Source: Numida meleagris (lineage: Eukaryota > Chordata > Aves > Galliformes > Numididae). Taken from it: a stretch of 64,000 bases of DNA. Under the pieces are notes generated by a model. That model was not told the origin of the DNA. It was given only the letters and a program-made list of their open reading frames with translations, and did no database searches. Where the stretch lies: NCBI RefSeq assembly GCF_002078875.1, contig NC_034420.1:4711814-4775813 (forward strand), in the 5' to 3' direction. This document shows, piece after piece, positions 37,634 through 52,200 of the stretch. The stretch's first letter is position 1; every line of letters begins with the position of its first letter. The position numbers were made by a program, and so were the translations under genes.

Positions 37634-37656
37634 AGTTGTAGGTTTTACCTACAACT
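37634..37656. repeat. Perfect hairpin, 10-bp stem and 3-nt loop
   Basis: agttgtaggt (37634-37643), loop ttt, then its exact reverse complement acctacaact (37647-37656). It is too short for a microRNA precursor. Chance cannot be excluded in 64 kb. Confidence 0.8.
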
Positions 37657-39696
37657 ATATTGTTTAATGTCATTCAGTGCATTTCCACAGAAACGCATAT
37701 TTCCACAGACAGTGCTGGGGGGCAGGTCAGGAATGCCCTGACCAGCCTTCAATGACCAATCCTTCAGACTGCAGAGCAAGGCCACTTGCGTGTAACATTA
37801 CCCTCATCCTGAATCCTTTACTCCACTTCACTCCAGCAGCAAAAAAAACAACAAAAAAAAACATTACCAACAACTTTGCAAGTCTAATTCATTCCTAGAA
37901 AGCATCTGCTCAAAAAACTGAATAAAGCGTCATGAGGAAGAAGATTGTATCATCATCCAACTTCACCCAGAGGCCAGGACAAATTCAAGTTATGGATTTT
38001 GCCCACACTTTGAGTCCCTTAATATTCATCCGGCTTTTTGTTCTTTTTTGGCAACTCGCATAATTACTTCTAAGTTTCAACAAAGACAGATCAATGCCTG
38101 CAGAGTCTACTAATAACTAAAAATGTCACACAATATTTACAAAATGTATAATCTAGAACTTCTGTGTCAATATACCTTCAATGTACAGGGCAAACTTTAT
38201 AAACCATAGGCAGTGTCACCATCCTTAAGAAAGGTATACAAACACATGCTTTATTAATTACCAAACGTTCAAACAAATGAAACAGTAACTAGAATTTGTA
38301 ATACATTTGATACTTAACAAAAACGCTAGTTACTCAAAGCAATATTGATCAAAACCTCATGCAACTGATATGTAATAAAACTTTCAAGACACGCTTTTCC
38401 TCATCCTGATATCAACATGTATAACAGAACCAGGAGTATAAGTTTTTATCCCCAGCTTAAAAGAAAAAAAATATGATTTCTTCTTCCTACTAGCCAGCCA
38501 AAGATATGAGATACTGTGGTGAATTAGTAAATGAAAATTAACTGACTTTTCTGCTAATTAATAATCATAAAAATAAATGAGCTTTTAAGAGCTGTGAAAT
38601 TATAAACAGAAGTTTTTCAATATATTAGAGCTGTAGAACAAAAAAATTAAAATTAAAAAGAAATTATGGATTTATCAAGTACATAAGTTCTGTTCCACTT
38701 CGTAATTGACATTCATACAGACTTCTACTGAAATAAACAATAAATCCTTTTTTTTCTTCCAAATAGTAGACAACAGTTTAAATCTTAAAGAGAAATACTG
38801 ACCAAAGTCAGTAAGAATGGGAACCCAGTACTAGACACTTACAGAAAAGATCATGGCAAAAACCTAATAGTACACTGCTCACAAGAGGCAGTGAATGAAA
38901 ACCACATCTGAATCACAGCAGAATACAAAACATAATACACCAGAGAGGGAGCTTTGCTCACATCTTCAGAGATACAGCAACCTTACTCCAAGTAAAAAGA
39001 AAAGCAATAAAAAGGAAAAGAAAAAAAAAAATACCAGCCTCCACGATGTGACTGCTGAAACACGTATCTGGAAGAGCATGGAGGAAGAATGCAGAAGCTG
39101 AAGTAAAGCGCTGTGGCTGCCCCAAATACCAAGAAGGCCATCATTCCACAAATAAATTAAAAATGCTAAATGGAAGTAACACTAAATGTTGGTGCTTAAC
39201 AAGCAGCAGCTGTAGTACCATCACTGCAGGAAGAAGCCTCTTCTAGCATATGGATCAGGAGAACTGACAGTAGTAAAGGAAAATTATGCTCAGTGAAAAA
39301 AAAATAAATTCACCACTACTGCTTGCCGTATTATCCATGGTCTACATCTAGTTACAAAACGGTGGCTGAGGTAGATCACAGCCCTCTGGATTACAAATCT
39401 CTAACACTCTGACCTGTTCCAAGGTATAAGAAGAAGATTGAACTCTACAAGAGAAGAACCTGAAAGTAAAACACCCAGAAACTCAAGAGTAGAAATTACT
39501 AAACAAAGACCAGAAGAAATATAAACATGTTTATGTATAAATACAGCTATAGATATATACAAAATTCTCTTTACAGGAATGTGCAAGTGTAAGAAACCAC
39601 CAGGGAGAACTGTGTTTGCATCAGGTACTGATGCAGTGTGTGTCAGGATTGCCCGTATCTGTGTAAAAAAAAACAATACAGTTGATATTTAGGGGT

Positions 39697-39717
39697 ATTA
39701 TTATTATTATTATTATT
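39697..39717. repeat. (ATT)7 microsatellite
   Basis: Seven uninterrupted ATT units followed by ttaag. An ordinary trinucleotide simple repeat. Confidence 0.9.
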
Positions 39718-40752
39718 TTAAGTTGCTCAACTCAGCAAAACGTTAACTAGCATCACAGAAAGCCACACCATAGTAGAGTACAGACTACAAGACAAACCTG
39801 AGAAAATAGTGCAACATCCAAACTCATGCACAAGAAAGGCAACAAACAGCACTCACCGAATTAGGGAGTCAGTGAAACGATACAAACAGCCGAGCAGGTA
39901 ACAACCGCAGCAAATGAATCAGGAGCTGCACTTGTAAGCATGAAAATAAAGATAGGACTATCTACCAACACTTTACACTGAGAGTTTCCAATTACAAAGA
40001 ATAAAATGTGGAAAAGAATAAAACTTACAGTAAAAACACTAAAATATTAACAGCTTTCAATACAACTGCAAAGCTTGAGAGATGTGCATTGTGGTAACAG
40101 GAATAAAGCACCTAAAAACAGTTACTAGAAGAAAATCGGAACGCATCAGGGGAGGGAAATTGGAAAGAGGAGAGGTGGATAACGCTGTCAGTCATAGCAC
40201 TGCTCACCTAAGGATGGAAGGGCCCGAGGTGAGCAGAAAGTGAAGGCGACGTCAGCAGGGGAAGGAGATGCCTCTCTCAGCCACGTAGTGCTGCTGGAGC
40301 AGCAGCTGGCACACAGTTATGGCTGGTCAGCACCTGACACAGATCTGCAGCCTTAGCACACTGCATCCATGAAATTCCTTGCGCTTGTTGCTAACACAGA
40401 GGCATCCCATGTAGCCTCACATTTGGAAGCATTCTTGTGGTGGGGCAAAGGATTCAAAGCAGCCATTCAAAGCACCATCACCAGACTGCTGGGAGTGTAA
40501 TGAGTGACAGCTGATCTGGATATGGGCAAAATCTTAAAATAAATGAAGAACTACTCCAATAGTGTTTTATGAAATATGTATAGTAATGGCAATCCCAAGC
40601 CCTGTGTGCGTGGATGGGAGTTATTATTTACATGTATAGTCATATAACTGGTATATTCTCTCTTAATAAAGAGATGAATAAAGTAATTCAGGATGTGTGT
40701 CTGAAAGACATACACAAATATTTGTATTTAGTTCTTTTTTTTTTTTTTTCAG

Positions 40753-40991
40753 AGGGATTGACATAAACACACACCTCTCTACATAAGAACTGCTGAAGGC
40801 ATGGGCATTGGAAATCCTCAGAAAGAACACCTCTGGATTACCTTGTCTTATACAGCCACAGCAAGAGGAATACACAATCCACAGTATACTCAGATCAGAA
40901 GAGAGACAGCCTTGAGCACCTGCTGGATGCTGATAAGCGCTTCCCTCCCCAAGCCACAGGGCTGCACCTCCTTGTCGCCCAGCAATACCGG
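40753..40991 (+). other. Candidate exon with strong acceptor, unidentified
   Basis: A T15 tract (40735-40749) followed by CAG (40750-40752) is an excellent splice-acceptor shape. A possible donor, CCG|GTAATC, begins at 40992. Between them one plus frame is stop-free from 40797 to 40991 (65 codons) and is hydrophilic and mixed in composition, while a second plus frame (40801-41124) and the minus strand (40663-41040) are also open, which weakens the case. The best frame stops (TGA 40794-40796) shortly after the acceptor, so a coding internal exon in that frame is excluded. A non-coding exon or chance are more likely. Confidence 0.2.
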
Positions 40992-43900
40992 TAATCACAA
41001 TGCAGCATGTAATGCACCCAGTGCATCTCCCTCTCCTCACACTGCTTCAAACCTCTCAGAGGAAAGGAGACCAGAGGAAGCTGAAGGGTCTGTTATCCTG
41101 ACCTTCCTGTCTTTCTTAGCATAAGAGCCAGGGGAGAGCAAGCAGAAATAGGAGCCTCCTTCAAAGCAAGCTTCACCACCACTGCTGTCCTTCATCCCCA
41201 TGTCCTTAAGAAAGGTGTTCGTTTATCTTTACATAACAAATAAACATTTTCAGGAGGATGCTGAGGAGGCCATAAGTTTACCAGGACTTAAGCAAACACA
41301 AGAAAGATTTACAGCAGCAAACCCAACAGTGGCTGAGACCACATCCAGCTCAGGTAGTCCTGGAGGCTGGAAGTCTGGGAAAGAATAAGTAGAGTTTCAA
41401 ATATGATTGCCTCTTTTACTGTCCCCAGGTGTCCACTTACAGATATCCATCTGAACCAGTACTGCCTACATTCCATTTCTTCCTTCCAGTGTCTTTCCAC
41501 CTCTAGGCAAACAGGAATGGCTTACTTTTGTTGATACCTACTAGCATTTGCGGTAAGGGCTTTTACATTTGCAAACAAAGACAAGAGGATATACTTTCAC
41601 TCTTCCTAGACTGTTAGTGCAATCCCAGGATATTAAGTATGTGCATCAAACTATGTATTTTGCTATTTATTTAGACCCACAATATGGTATGACTTAGAGA
41701 CAGCGCATTAAGACATGCTACTCCCCTTCAGCAAACAGCACATTCCATAGAAAACACAGACAGTTCATAGGTGCTTTTTGTCCCTTCATGATTTTATTAG
41801 ACCCTATTGATTCAGTTACAGAACACAGATGTACTCTTTTATAAGGTGTCACAAGCACCGTACAATTTCAAGAACCATCTTCAAGAATGTGTAAATACGT
41901 TCTCTACTGTACACAACATCACTCACCTGTTAACGGCAATGGCTGCTGAAAAGCAGAACAGAACTATGATATGATTTGTTGTATCATGTGCATTAACTGC
42001 ACTTTCCTCTTTGTATCATTACAAAGTATGGATAATTAGAGTGAATTTTCTCATTTACATTTATCTGCTCTTAAAATATCTCAAAATATCTAAATAGTCC
42101 GAATCTTCATTTTATACTTCTTCCGAATGTGAGCTGCATTTTCTAAAAAAAAATTATTGTAAATAAATTAGATAAATAATTTAATTTTAAAAAATTAAGT
42201 TTACAATTTCTAAGTATAGCACTGCTCTAATAAAATAGTGACATAAAACCACATGGTTGGTTAATCTGTGACACAAAATAAAAGGCCAACTGAGTGGCAA
42301 GCCAGAACTGTCATCTAGAATTAGGGCATACAACCCTAACGTGATTTGAAATTCAGATTTATATTAGGCCTCATTAGGCAGTTTAGAGAAATTCATAAAT
42401 CTTTTTATGGGGTCATTTTTTTCCTAATTACCTCTACAGAATGATGTACATAAATAAAGAAATTAAAATACCATATTTCTAAATGATTAAATATTTTAAT
42501 AATTCATTTCTTTTTCCAAGTCCTAAAATCTCTCTGCTGTGAAACTGGACAAGGCAAAAGCCGTCACGGTTTCATAAGGAAACCAAAATAATAATAAGAG
42601 TCTAGTATATCTGTTGAGTGTTGCTTCCACAATAATTTCAAAGCGCATAGTACCAAATACTCAAAGTTGCCAACTGCCTTTCAGGTAGGGGTTATATTTA
42701 TTGTTTAACTTTACAAGTTGTAGTTTAAGGACAGATTTATTTATTTTATGTAAGTTCTATTTCAGTTTATTTCTTCAAGTCCTTGCCTTCTACAATACCT
42801 GTCAACCCCTCAACTCCGTAGCTTAGGGCTTAAGCTGAGACCTGGATACAACACAGCAGTAAAACATGCATACCTGTAAAATGCTTATGGCTTACCAGTA
42901 GACGCTCATTAATGACAGTAATTTAATTTGTTCATTAATTCCAAAGAGCCACACATACATTCTTTGCCAACCTAAGACTTGCTGACAGTGGTTCATTCAT
43001 AAATAATTATGAATAATATTTTTCTGCTTAATATTTTTTATGATAACTATTAAGGTCCAAAAATCTCAGATTTTTTTTTTTTTTGTATGAATTTACTGAG
43101 ATAAAATTATTTTTTTTAATACACCTTTGGGAAAGTAATGCATAGCCTTTACATTCACCAAGAGATTTGGTGTTGTGAGGCTAAGCAGAATGCCATCTTA
43201 ACAACCACCGTGTAATTCTTCTGCTCCTGGACGTTTTTATTGCCAGTGCTCTGCACTGAGCAAATTCAACAATTTTAAAACTTGCAGACATTTTCATTAG
43301 ATACATATTGATAAAAAATACTGCGCATGCTTTCAGTTCACAAAATGCAGAAAAGACTCAATGGAACAGAAGAGCTTAATGGCCTCAACTAAAAGCAAAG
43401 GCATTTGGATATTGAACACAGGATAGCACCCTAAGTGAGCATAAATACACTTAGATAGGATTTTCAAGTATTAAAAGCTAAGACAGTGAATCTATAAATA
43501 GTCACTGATAAAAGTAGAGCTTAAAAGGACACTGATTGCTCCTTGCTTCACTAACTTTTAAACAATAATAGGCAAGAAATTCGAACAGCTTCCCCTTTAT
43601 GATGAAAACAGTAACCTTAGATGTCTGTACATACGTGGGCAGGTCAACTTAAACCATAATTAGTATCTAGATTCCAGGATACTGAATTTCAAATGACCTT
43701 TTGAAAAATACTTGGTTTACAGAGAAATACTATGAGCCGCAGCTACTTGTTCAGTTATTCAAAACTTGTACTGCTGATGTCAAAAGATATGATCTACAAA
43801 GCCATATAAACACAGCGGCCAACTATCTGTAATGCAATAATAAAGATACCAGCATCGTATATAGCTATGGCTAACAAATTCTGTCTGGTTTTAAGTCTTC

Positions 43901-46900
43901 TAAATATTTTCCAAATGTTTTCTACTTTATCACACTACTTGTAAAGACAGTAGGAAGAAGAGCAGCAGCTTAGCCAAAACAAACTGGTCTGACTAAGACC
44001 AATCACTGGAGCAAGGAGGAGAGAATAAAGAAACATTTCATATCTACTGATCCGTTTCTACCAAATTTAACGGAGTTGTCATCTTGAAGATAAGAAATCC
44101 CTCTGAGCTCTGAGAAGAAAATCCACCCGATGGTAAAATAAAAAGCTAAGAGCTCCTTGCTGACTGCCAGCCTGCAACCGTGTCACCCAGGGTGAGGCAG
44201 AAGTGCTGCTGGTGGTTATGAGGGGCAGAAGAACACAAGGAATGGTAAGAAGGTATAAGGGATAGAGGAAAATGAAAACTGAAGTTATAGGGGAAACGGG
44301 ATGAGGGGAAGGTCATAGAGAATATTAGCAGAGAGAAACAGGCAATCTTTCTGCTGAAAGGATCAGGGAAGAAGGGCAGAAATTTGCATGCGGTGAAACT
44401 TCACTAGTCCCACTAATCACAGAACAATTTGTTCACAAGAAAGTATTTTGGTTTGTTTGTTGTTTGCCTTACAAAGATGAACAGGTAACTTAATATATTC
44501 CATGTGTGGAGTAACAGAGGAACAGCCAATACTGAGAGCGCTCTGCTCAGGCTCAATTTATAAATGGAAAAGTGATTTTGCATTCAACAGGAAGGATAAA
44601 AATGGTACCCTGCTGTTCACAGCGGGAGACAGAATTTAAATATCCTGTAATATAATTTGGTACATCACCACATATCAGGCTTGACTTTCCTAATTTACAC
44701 TAGTAAGTTCTTACACAAGAATCAATCTTTTCATTTCAAGGCAATGACTTCTGATTTATGCCAGGGCAAATGGAAGAGCATGAGACCATTCCTATCCTAA
44801 TAACATTTGCCATCTGCTGTTAAACACATTAATAGCAGATAAAATCATATGGTGGTATTACAAGATAATATCAGCATCGCATTGAGAGGGGAAACAGTAC
44901 AATTTAGTGTTAAGTCATTTACACCATCATTCAGTTGCTTTTTAATTAGAAGAATAAATCAAATCGCAACTAAAAAGAAATAAGAAGCATCCTCTTTGGG
45001 GAAAAAGTTTTAAATGGACAGCTTTAAAATAAGCAAATTACATTCATTCTAGATGGTGTAAGGTCATAACACAAAAGCATAATTTCTTTCAATAAATTCA
45101 TACCTTAAACTACATTGAGAACATTTTTTCTTCCTCTAACTCCCAATTTTTTCCTTGGTGAAATGGTGTTTGGCCACAGATACACCGTTTATAGAAGATG
45201 ATGCCAGCAAAACACCAATCACACTGCAAATAGCACTTGACTGAATGATTTTCATTAATATTTTTCAAAAGAAGTCCTCTTATTTTTAACAAAGATATCT
45301 TGTCTAAATGGGCTCAGACCACAGCCTTCAGGACCATTCTCATTTTCAAGCTGAAGTGCCATCTGCTGGCCCCACTGTTACCGTTAAGGACATGATTCCA
45401 GATGCCTTTACTCATATATTTTGTATGTTCTGGGTTTTTTTTAAACATGAATCTTCACTAGAAGAGGGGATACATACTACAAAGATGCATAATTTAATCG
45501 CTGGAAATTATTTTTCTTTCATTATATCTTGTGTCCTTTTCTGGTAGTCATTAAAGTTTCTATTAAAAATGAGGTTGTCCATTGCACAGGTAATATACCT
45601 TTCATCTTTAATTTATCATTTTTTCAGTATTTATCACAAGATATTTTACAACACTTGGATCCCTGCCATGAGGAGCTCCTAATATAACTACATACAGACT
45701 TGTAGATGCACATTAAGGAACAGAAAGTGATAAATAGGTGCAGTTTATGTCAACACGATCTGAATAAGAAAAACTGTAATGGAGATTTAAACTTCCCACT
45801 AGGAATTGAAACTTCGTTGGCATTATTCTGTGGATAGGTGACAGGCAGATCAATGAATAAGAAAATACCACAATAGGTGGAGCAGCACTAAGGAACACCA
45901 AGAAAGGAGGTATCTACAGACACAAAATAAAGGTACAGGGACATTATATAGAGACTGCTCAAGAGGTTCAGTGTGGAGATTCAAGAAGAGAGATCATAGA
46001 AAATCAATTGGTGAAGTGAAGTAAATCAATAAGCAGCTACAACCTTCCCCTACTCCATATTACACAATGTAGCTACTAAAGGCTTTATGCTGCTTCTGGT
46101 TGCTGCAGCATTCAGAATAAGAGAGTGGCTGAACAGAAATATACAGGGAAAAAATGTTAGAATAGGTTTTAGAGAAGGAAGTGTTCTGGATCACTGGAGA
46201 AAAGGATAAAGAATAAAATAGTGACCTCTGAAATGCAGACCTAAGATGCAGCTGGAAAGAGAAATTACACATCATTAGAAGCAAGGGGAAAAAAGAACAA
46301 ATCAATAAATAAAGACTTTCAATTTAGCTAAATTAGATTTCAGCCCTGAACTTAACTAGGACTATGAAGTCTGTTTCCTCCACATCATTTCTCTGGTCAA
46401 GAGATGCATGGGTCATCCTTAATTTCTCCCGAATCTTCTCTGAATCTACAGATGCCTACAGACTGGAGCTCTGCTTTCCTTGATTCTCTTAAGCTTTGCA
46501 GCCGTCTGTTTCTCTAGAATCTCAGCAGCAGTACCAGGAGATCCATTTATCTTTGGGTAAGGAGGACAGTTCCAGCCAAAGAGCATTACTTATTTGAAGT
46601 GGCAACAACCTCCCGAGAGATACCCACCCAAACCTGAGGAAGAGCAGGTTACCTCCACGCTGCTCCATCCTTTCCCACTCTTAACTTGCTATCTAGAACC
46701 TTCTTGAGGAAAACAGCAAGGAGAAGACAGTTATTCTTTCCCTTAAACTTACACATCCAAAAAGTACATTTTTTTCAGGGTGGAGTGTTCCTCCAGTACA
46801 GAAGAACAACAGTCTGTGGCAGAAAGATGGATTAGTAATGCTAAGAAATGTATTTAAAACTTGAAATTGGTCAGAGGCTGCCCCTATAAATCTTTCATTT

Positions 46901-49212
46901 TGTTCCCATTAGCATTAGTTAGGCTTCTATAATAAAACAAATACGATTCTTCAAAGGGCAGGTGTAAAAAATCAGTTTTCATACATGCCAACTGGAAGAA
47001 TTGATGAAGGATATTAAGTGTTAAGACGAATCCAGATCACTACATCTTTGGCTCCATTGCATGAAATGTAATGCCATCAATTAAAGGGAGGGGAAAAAAA
47101 TAAAAAAATCAGATAATATATTTATCCAAAATATAGCCAGCAATACTCAGTCATGTGCCACTAGTTGCAAGTCTTCATGAACAGAAGCTTACTGTAACAT
47201 CTCTGATGTTACAGCATGATAAATCCATTTTTTCCCCCTAGTGTAGCCCCAAAGTTAACTAGAATTATGGAGTCAGCCATAAAAATAAGGTCAAACTTAT
47301 ATCTATGTAGCAAAAATGACCTTGAAATGATTGAAAGATGAACAGGTGCCATTTTTTTTTTGCTCCATTTAGACAGACGTGTAAAAATACTTTTTATTTC
47401 TATTTTTCTAGCAATAGGTGGCACTCTCAAATACCACTTTTGTAAGTGCCTATCTCGTACCATATCGTTCTATATTCAAGTGGGACACACGCAAGTTCTT
47501 TTCCTTTCTGCTTCCTCTAAACAGAACAGAAAATACATCTGGCACTTGTTTTGTTTTAAACTGCAGTAATGCTCAAATACATTTTTACAACAGCTAGAAA
47601 CTCGAGAGCAGTATGCTGTTATTGAAGACTACGCTATTTCAGATAAACGGCAAGCAGATAAACGTGCTACCTGCTCCAGCAATCTGAATGACAACATTAA
47701 TATAAAAATCACAGACTTAAAGTAGGTATTGTCTCAGCACTTTCAGCTGCCTTTTTAGTGACCTGTTAAAATACATAATCATTACTATTCTTTGCTGTTT
47801 TTCCCAGATTTGTACCGTTACTAAACAACGTGTACTCTCGGCTTGCTAAATAAGCACTTTGCTGCTCCCCCTTCAACCTGTTGGCTGCCTTTCTCTTTCC
47901 TCCGATCTCCCTGGCTCTGCTCTCTGTGCGAGGCACTCTGAGTGCTGCCGCCTGTTCTTCGCCCACTAGTGGGATGCTGGCTCTGCAGTTCTAATTTCAG
48001 GAAGATGCTGAGCAGCTGCAACAAGCAGAATCCTGAGCTCCATACGAACAAGGAAGATCACGCACGTAATGCTGTTTTTGAGATTTACCACTTCTCCAGT
48101 GTAATTTTTGAAGTCCCAACTCCAATATAACACGCTTATCACCTAAGCTGTTTATATAAGGGATATTCTTATAGGAAAGAAAAGTACACCAGACTAAGTC
48201 CCTTTTGGATTTAAATTTCTTTTGTTTCAAAGTAAAATGCTCTGGAAGCCTGGAAACAACTTCTGTTTGTCTCAAAGCAAAGAAGGAATTAAACACCAAA
48301 GCTCTTTTCTTAAATCTTTTGGTTATTACGGCATAAGCATTAAATCAGCCTCAAAATTACTACATGCCATTAGGCTACCTTTTACTCTTTCTCCACAGAT
48401 CAGCCACATCCCCGTAATTTCTCAGCACTTCCTAATGCAAAGCATGCTCAGACTCCACTGACAGTGCACCAACATGACACGCTTCACTTCTCATTGTCCA
48501 CTGTCCTCAGCCATTCATTATCTTCACTGCTCTTCCTACAGGATAATGATACACTTGGCCTCTGCCTGTGACTAACACATTTTGCTACAGGGCCTCTTTT
48601 AATTGAAACACCTAGTATATACTCCTGTTTTGGAGCAACAGCCAAACACTTAGCAGGGAACTTGTTTGCTCCCCCAGTTGGTAAAGGGCAAAAATTAAAT
48701 ATATTTTTAAGCGAGGAGCATGCAGCCAAGTCATACAGCTCCTCCCCTGTACCAAACTGGGGGGAATCCTCCCCGCAATCTTAGGAACACCACTCCACCT
48801 TCTGCTGTGCTGAATGATGCCACTAACAAGAAACCCCCCAACTATCAGCAGTTTAAATAATAATGAAACACAAAAGAAACTGCTACAAAGTTTCTTTACC
48901 TTTTAGAAAGCTGCTTTCTGTCTTGGCACCTGTATCACGATTTCAATTATAAAATAACCAGACCGGATTCTTTTAACCACAGAATGATTTAAAGTTGAGT
49001 GCAGCCAAAGCCAGCAATCAGCTCACAACTACAGCAGATGTTTCCCCAGCTGAACTCACTCAGTCTAATTCTCTTACCAGCGACAACAACCTGGACATCT
49101 AAAACTCAGAATCTGAAAGTTCCTAAGTGATAAGAAATTACTACTAGAAAAGCTATCAGGCATGAACCTGTCACATATTTAAATGAGATGACAGCTTTTA
49201 ATTAAAAATAAT
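40992..49212. other. AT-rich non-coding DNA, no gene established
   Basis: A 62-codon plus frame at 41200-41388 is acidic and Ser/Thr-rich after a possible acceptor (attttcag at about 41246-41253). Nothing links it to a family. T15 at 43071-43085 and purine-rich DNA at 44200-44370 are simple sequence. A perfect hairpin at 47192-47214 is listed separately. No RNA gene recognised. Confidence 0.55.
47192..47214. repeat. Perfect hairpin, 10-bp stem and 3-nt loop
   Basis: ctgtaacatc (47192-47201), loop tct, then the exact reverse complement gatgttacag (47205-47214). Structurally like the hairpin at 37634-37656 but unrelated in sequence. Confidence 0.8.
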
Positions 49213-49244
49213 CCCCCCCCCCCCCCCAAAAAAAAAAAAAAAAA
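49213..49244. repeat. Compound homopolymer C15-A17
   Basis: Fifteen C residues (49213-49227) pass directly into seventeen A residues (49228-49244) with no interruption. The A run could be the tail of a retroposed copy whose body lies to the left, but no element is recognisable there. Long C runs are rare and are common assembly-error sites. Confidence 0.92.
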
Positions 49245-52200
49245 GGACAGTCGATTTGTTGGGAAAGGCTTCATGAGAAAGAAAGAGTCTGAACCACAGG
49301 AAAACTTGGTTCTTTCCACTCCAGTTGCACAAAGCAAAACAATCCATCAAGGCACGTCACTGCCTGGCCAACAGATTACAGTAATGGCCCATTGGCGCAG
49401 AGAAAAAAACAACAGCCTCATACAATAACTGGACAAGCTGGACAGAAATAGTTATTTTTAATATATAATTAACCACACAAATGTTTGTTTCACTGAATTC
49501 TCAGTTACATTATCCACGTTAACAATAAATGCACCAGTAAATACTCTTACCATTAGAGCTCCAATTCATGTTTTCACATCACTATTATGTATATATTTAA
49601 TGTGCATCTTTGCAACGTATTCCAACTCATTTGTTTGCCACAGCCCCAGACACCGAGAGTACTTCATTTAGGGCAGAAATAAAACAACCATGGCACAGGA
49701 ATAGAAAAACAGGGAAAGCGACCGCAGCACCCAGGATGCAGCTGCTTAAAGGACTCCAGTGCCTGAGCCTCCATCTACAGGACGGCAATACTGGTCTGCA
49801 GCAGGTAGCCCTAGACAGTGGTCAGTTGCAACTCTCAGCTCAGAAAGCTAGAACAGGCTCATTCTGACCCAGGAATAAAGACCAGTGTTGATCCACAGAA
49901 GAAACATACACCAAACAGCAAAGCCTGTGGTAGAGCAATGACAGCCACTTGGCTTCCAGCTGTACCATCTACAAGCTTGTGAGCCTGGACGTTTCACCTC
50001 CAGCAACCACCACAGCCAACACAATATAACGCACCTATGGCTTGCTTGACCAATACTTCTAAGTACTGACTGCTTCTGATGGCTAGCAGGTAGGTTGCCT
50101 AGCAGTTGTACACACATGCTTGTTTGAAGTCAGGAAATGTCCTGGGTGCCTCAGGCTCTTGGAATACTCTCCTCAGAGTGGTCCTCAATCCTGTAGCAGT
50201 AAGAGGTACCCCATCTTCTACCCACTGCCTCTTAGTGCTGTTCCAAGTTACAAGGCGCAGTCACTCAAAACTGAGAACGCAATATCTTGAAGTGGTACAG
50301 TTTCATATACTATGAAGAGCACTGAGGCTAAGATTGAAATTGCAGAATTCTGCTGTGCAAGAGAAGAACTGTTACAGGAGATAAAAAAAAGGCGTACTCC
50401 ACAATAATTTTTAAACTGTAGTCATGTTTCATACAGAAGATGAGCATGTAGTGCTGTACATCTCCTGAATGATTGCATTTGTTTGTACAGATTGTCAAGA
50501 TGTAACTACTAAGGGTAGTAAATGTTGCACATCTCATTGCTACAAAGCCAGGTAATCCTGATACCTGCTTCTCAAGAACCAGTAAGCTAAAACAGACACA
50601 CATTATCTTCATTTAACATTAAAATGAAATTATATTTATGAAAGTTTGGGTTATTCCAATTTGCTGTGAAAGACAACAAGAGAAGCCTGCATAAGCAATA
50701 GCCTTTTAGAGGACTTCTGAAAATAAGCTACTAGTAAATCTTCCCTGCATGCAGAACAATATTAAATTTCAGCTCTGCCTCTAGCATAATTAAGTACCCA
50801 CAACAGCATAAAACCTTCATTAAATTATGGTGTTTGGAGTGAAATGTAAATTTGTCTTCAGATATGAGGTTGATATTTCAACCCCTTCACAGTCTGAATA
50901 TCATTATGAGGAGAGGGGGACAAAAAGCCACCAAGTCAGCAAAACAGTGACCGAGCACTCCTCTGGATACCACACAATTAGAAAAAACCTCAATTAAATG
51001 TCCTCTGTCAATCTCCCCCTCCCCTGAAAAGAAGAAAGAAAATATACTGATAAAAAGCTAAGGATGCTTTTTAACCTATGCCTCACTAGGAAGCACAATT
51101 ACTTCATAGCTTCTTATGACATTCACATGGAAGCTATTTTTGTTCCATCAACAACCACCCTCTTGATGGGAAGCAGAAACAAAACAAAGATGCTCCTCCC
51201 GAAACAGAAATGCAGCAGAAACTTGATGATGCCCCACTCATGGTCTCCAGACTTGGTCACCACTGGCAGGGCAGCAGACCGGCTGCTGACAGCTGGGACC
51301 TGCTTACACCTTAGTTGCTAAGTGAGCGTGACTCCACAGAATGCAGCACGAGACCTGAAGCACTGTATGATTTTCTTTCGAATGAACAAGATGAATTCCT
51401 TTTTGATAACAGCCAGTCAAAAAAAAAAAAAAAAAAGGCTGGTTTTTATCTTCATCTAGAAATAAATGGATAACCATGGCACTGGATCAGGCTTGCACTG
51501 AAACTGTCCTTATTTTTAGATAACATTTTTTAAATAATCTATCATTTCCACATATGCCTCCTGTCTGCTGGGCAAAACACAGAAAACGCCTGATGAATGC
51601 TTTTTTTTTTTTTTTTTGGAAGATCAAGTGCTGAAAGGAGGCATCAACAATGGCATCTAAGCATATACGTGGGAGAAGAGCAGGAACAAGAGAGTAAAGG
51701 CCCTTACTTATCTTCCTATTTTGAGAGCTTTACAAATTTCATCATGCTTGAAAAATGAGATACTAAAATGATTTTTCAGTATTCTACAGCTTTTCAAAAC
51801 ATATTACAATTGAAAACGTGCTTCTGGAATACACTTAATTGAGTCTGTTTTTCATACAAAACACTTCCATTAAATATTTGTATTTGTGTCTATATTATAG
51901 AAAGGGCACTCAAACTACATTAATTATGCTTTCTTTTAAAACAGAAATAACATCAAACTTACAAATACAATAATAGTTTGTTAAAAAAAGGCAATTTATC
52001 ACATCTTCCAGAATACCAAACAGACCATTTTCACTCAAAATATTCAGAAGTCTTGCACTTTCGCTCAGTTTCAATGGCCAGAAACTGATCTCATGTATTT
52101 TTTGCAGTCCGTAAAAAAAAAATTCAGCAACGTTTTTATTTCAGATTTTCTCCTACGGTATGCTTGCATGTGTGCATGTCCAATGTGCAGGTGTGTCATA

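Larger units (their letters stand above)
36661..40734. other. Mixed non-coding DNA, no gene established
   Basis: A GC-richer patch at 37120-37300 and another at 37490-37580 carry short open frames on both strands without motifs. A perfect hairpin at 37634-37656 and an ATT microsatellite are listed separately. From 37.8 to 40.1 kb the DNA is plain AT-rich. A further GC-richer patch at 40190-40530 holds no long frame. Confidence 0.55.

Noticed and set aside
49257..49266. tgttgggaaa, resembling the LTR terminus
   Set aside because: Only ten bases match; there is no PBS, TATA/AATAAA module or second LTR edge nearby.
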